Source: Inquilinus ginsengisoli_A (GTDB taxonomy: Bacteria > Pseudomonadota > Alphaproteobacteria > DSM-16000 > Inquilinaceae). Taken from it: a stretch of DNA of 64,000 nt. This document shows, in pieces, positions 62,900-64,000 of the stretch. The position numbers and the translations under genes were made by a program. The DNA is taken from NCBI RefSeq assembly GCF_031453975.1, contig NZ_JAVDPW010000001.1:780418-844417 (forward strand), written 5' to 3'. Within the stretch, counting starts at the first letter, position 1, and each line of letters begins with the position of its first letter. The notes below the pieces were generated by a model. It worked only from the letters and a program-made list of their open reading frames with translations, was not told where the DNA came from and made no database searches.

Positions 62900-64000
<1,101 letters not shown>

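Overview
The window is high-GC DNA whose gene content is typical of an alphaproteobacterium: a CUT1 sugar transporter operon, serralysin-type RTX proteins, PleD-like and FIST/histidine-kinase signalling genes, and a large Wzy-type polysaccharide locus next to glmS. A soil or plant-associated member of the Rhodospirillales/Azospirillales is my best guess. That placement comes from general resemblance, not from a marker gene. No rRNA, tRNA or CRISPR array was recognised.

Region 1 (1-9.1 kb, + strand) is a tightly packed catabolic operon. It starts with the tail of a solute-binding protein, then a single-chain fusion of the two usual CUT1 permeases, the ATPase, an Atu3266-type metallohydrolase, an aldehyde dehydrogenase, a small GMC partner subunit, a GMC flavoprotein with a Cys cluster, and a DSD1/D-threonine-aldolase-like PLP enzyme that carries a one-base frameshift. 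Start/stop overlaps point to translational coupling. The substrate is unknown.

Region 2 (9.1-20.3 kb) is accessory. Intact genes are separated by transposase debris (an integrase-core element, IS256, an IS66-like TnpA and IS630), all frameshifted or truncated. The intact genes are a NovU-type methyltransferase paralogue lacking its expected catalytic residues, a coupled FIST sensor and soluble histidine kinase, a membrane desaturase, a REC-REC-GGDEF diguanylate cyclase and a ribbon-helix-helix protein.

Region 3 (20.3-29.6 kb) encodes cell-surface and secreted proteins. Two RTX proteins consist only of repeats plus a shared secretion domain. They are accompanied by a TolC-type outer-membrane protein, a SEL1/peptidoglycan-binding protein, a LysM protein and an SGNH hydrolase.

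Region 4 (29.9-62.8 kb) is an exopolysaccharide or capsule locus with almost every part of a Wzy-dependent pathway. It has a WecA/MraY-type initiating transferase, a Wzx flippase, a Wzy-like polymerase, a Wzz/BY-kinase co-polymerase and a Wza-like export protein. It also has five glycosyltransferases, two acyltransferases, a PIG-L deacetylase and a secreted beta-helix protein. Sugar-nucleotide genes predict GDP-L-fucose (gmd, fcl), UDP-galacturonate (a UDP-glucuronate 4-epimerase), a GalE-type product, an aminosugar (DegT/DnrJ) and a CDP-hexose branch (rfbF plus a C-methyltransferase). No CDP-glucose 4,6-dehydratase is seen. A Crp/Fnr-type and a LuxR-type regulator sit just before the co-polymerase and export genes. 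AT-rich leaders precede several of these genes and look like regulatory islands. The window closes with the convergent C-terminal part of glmS.
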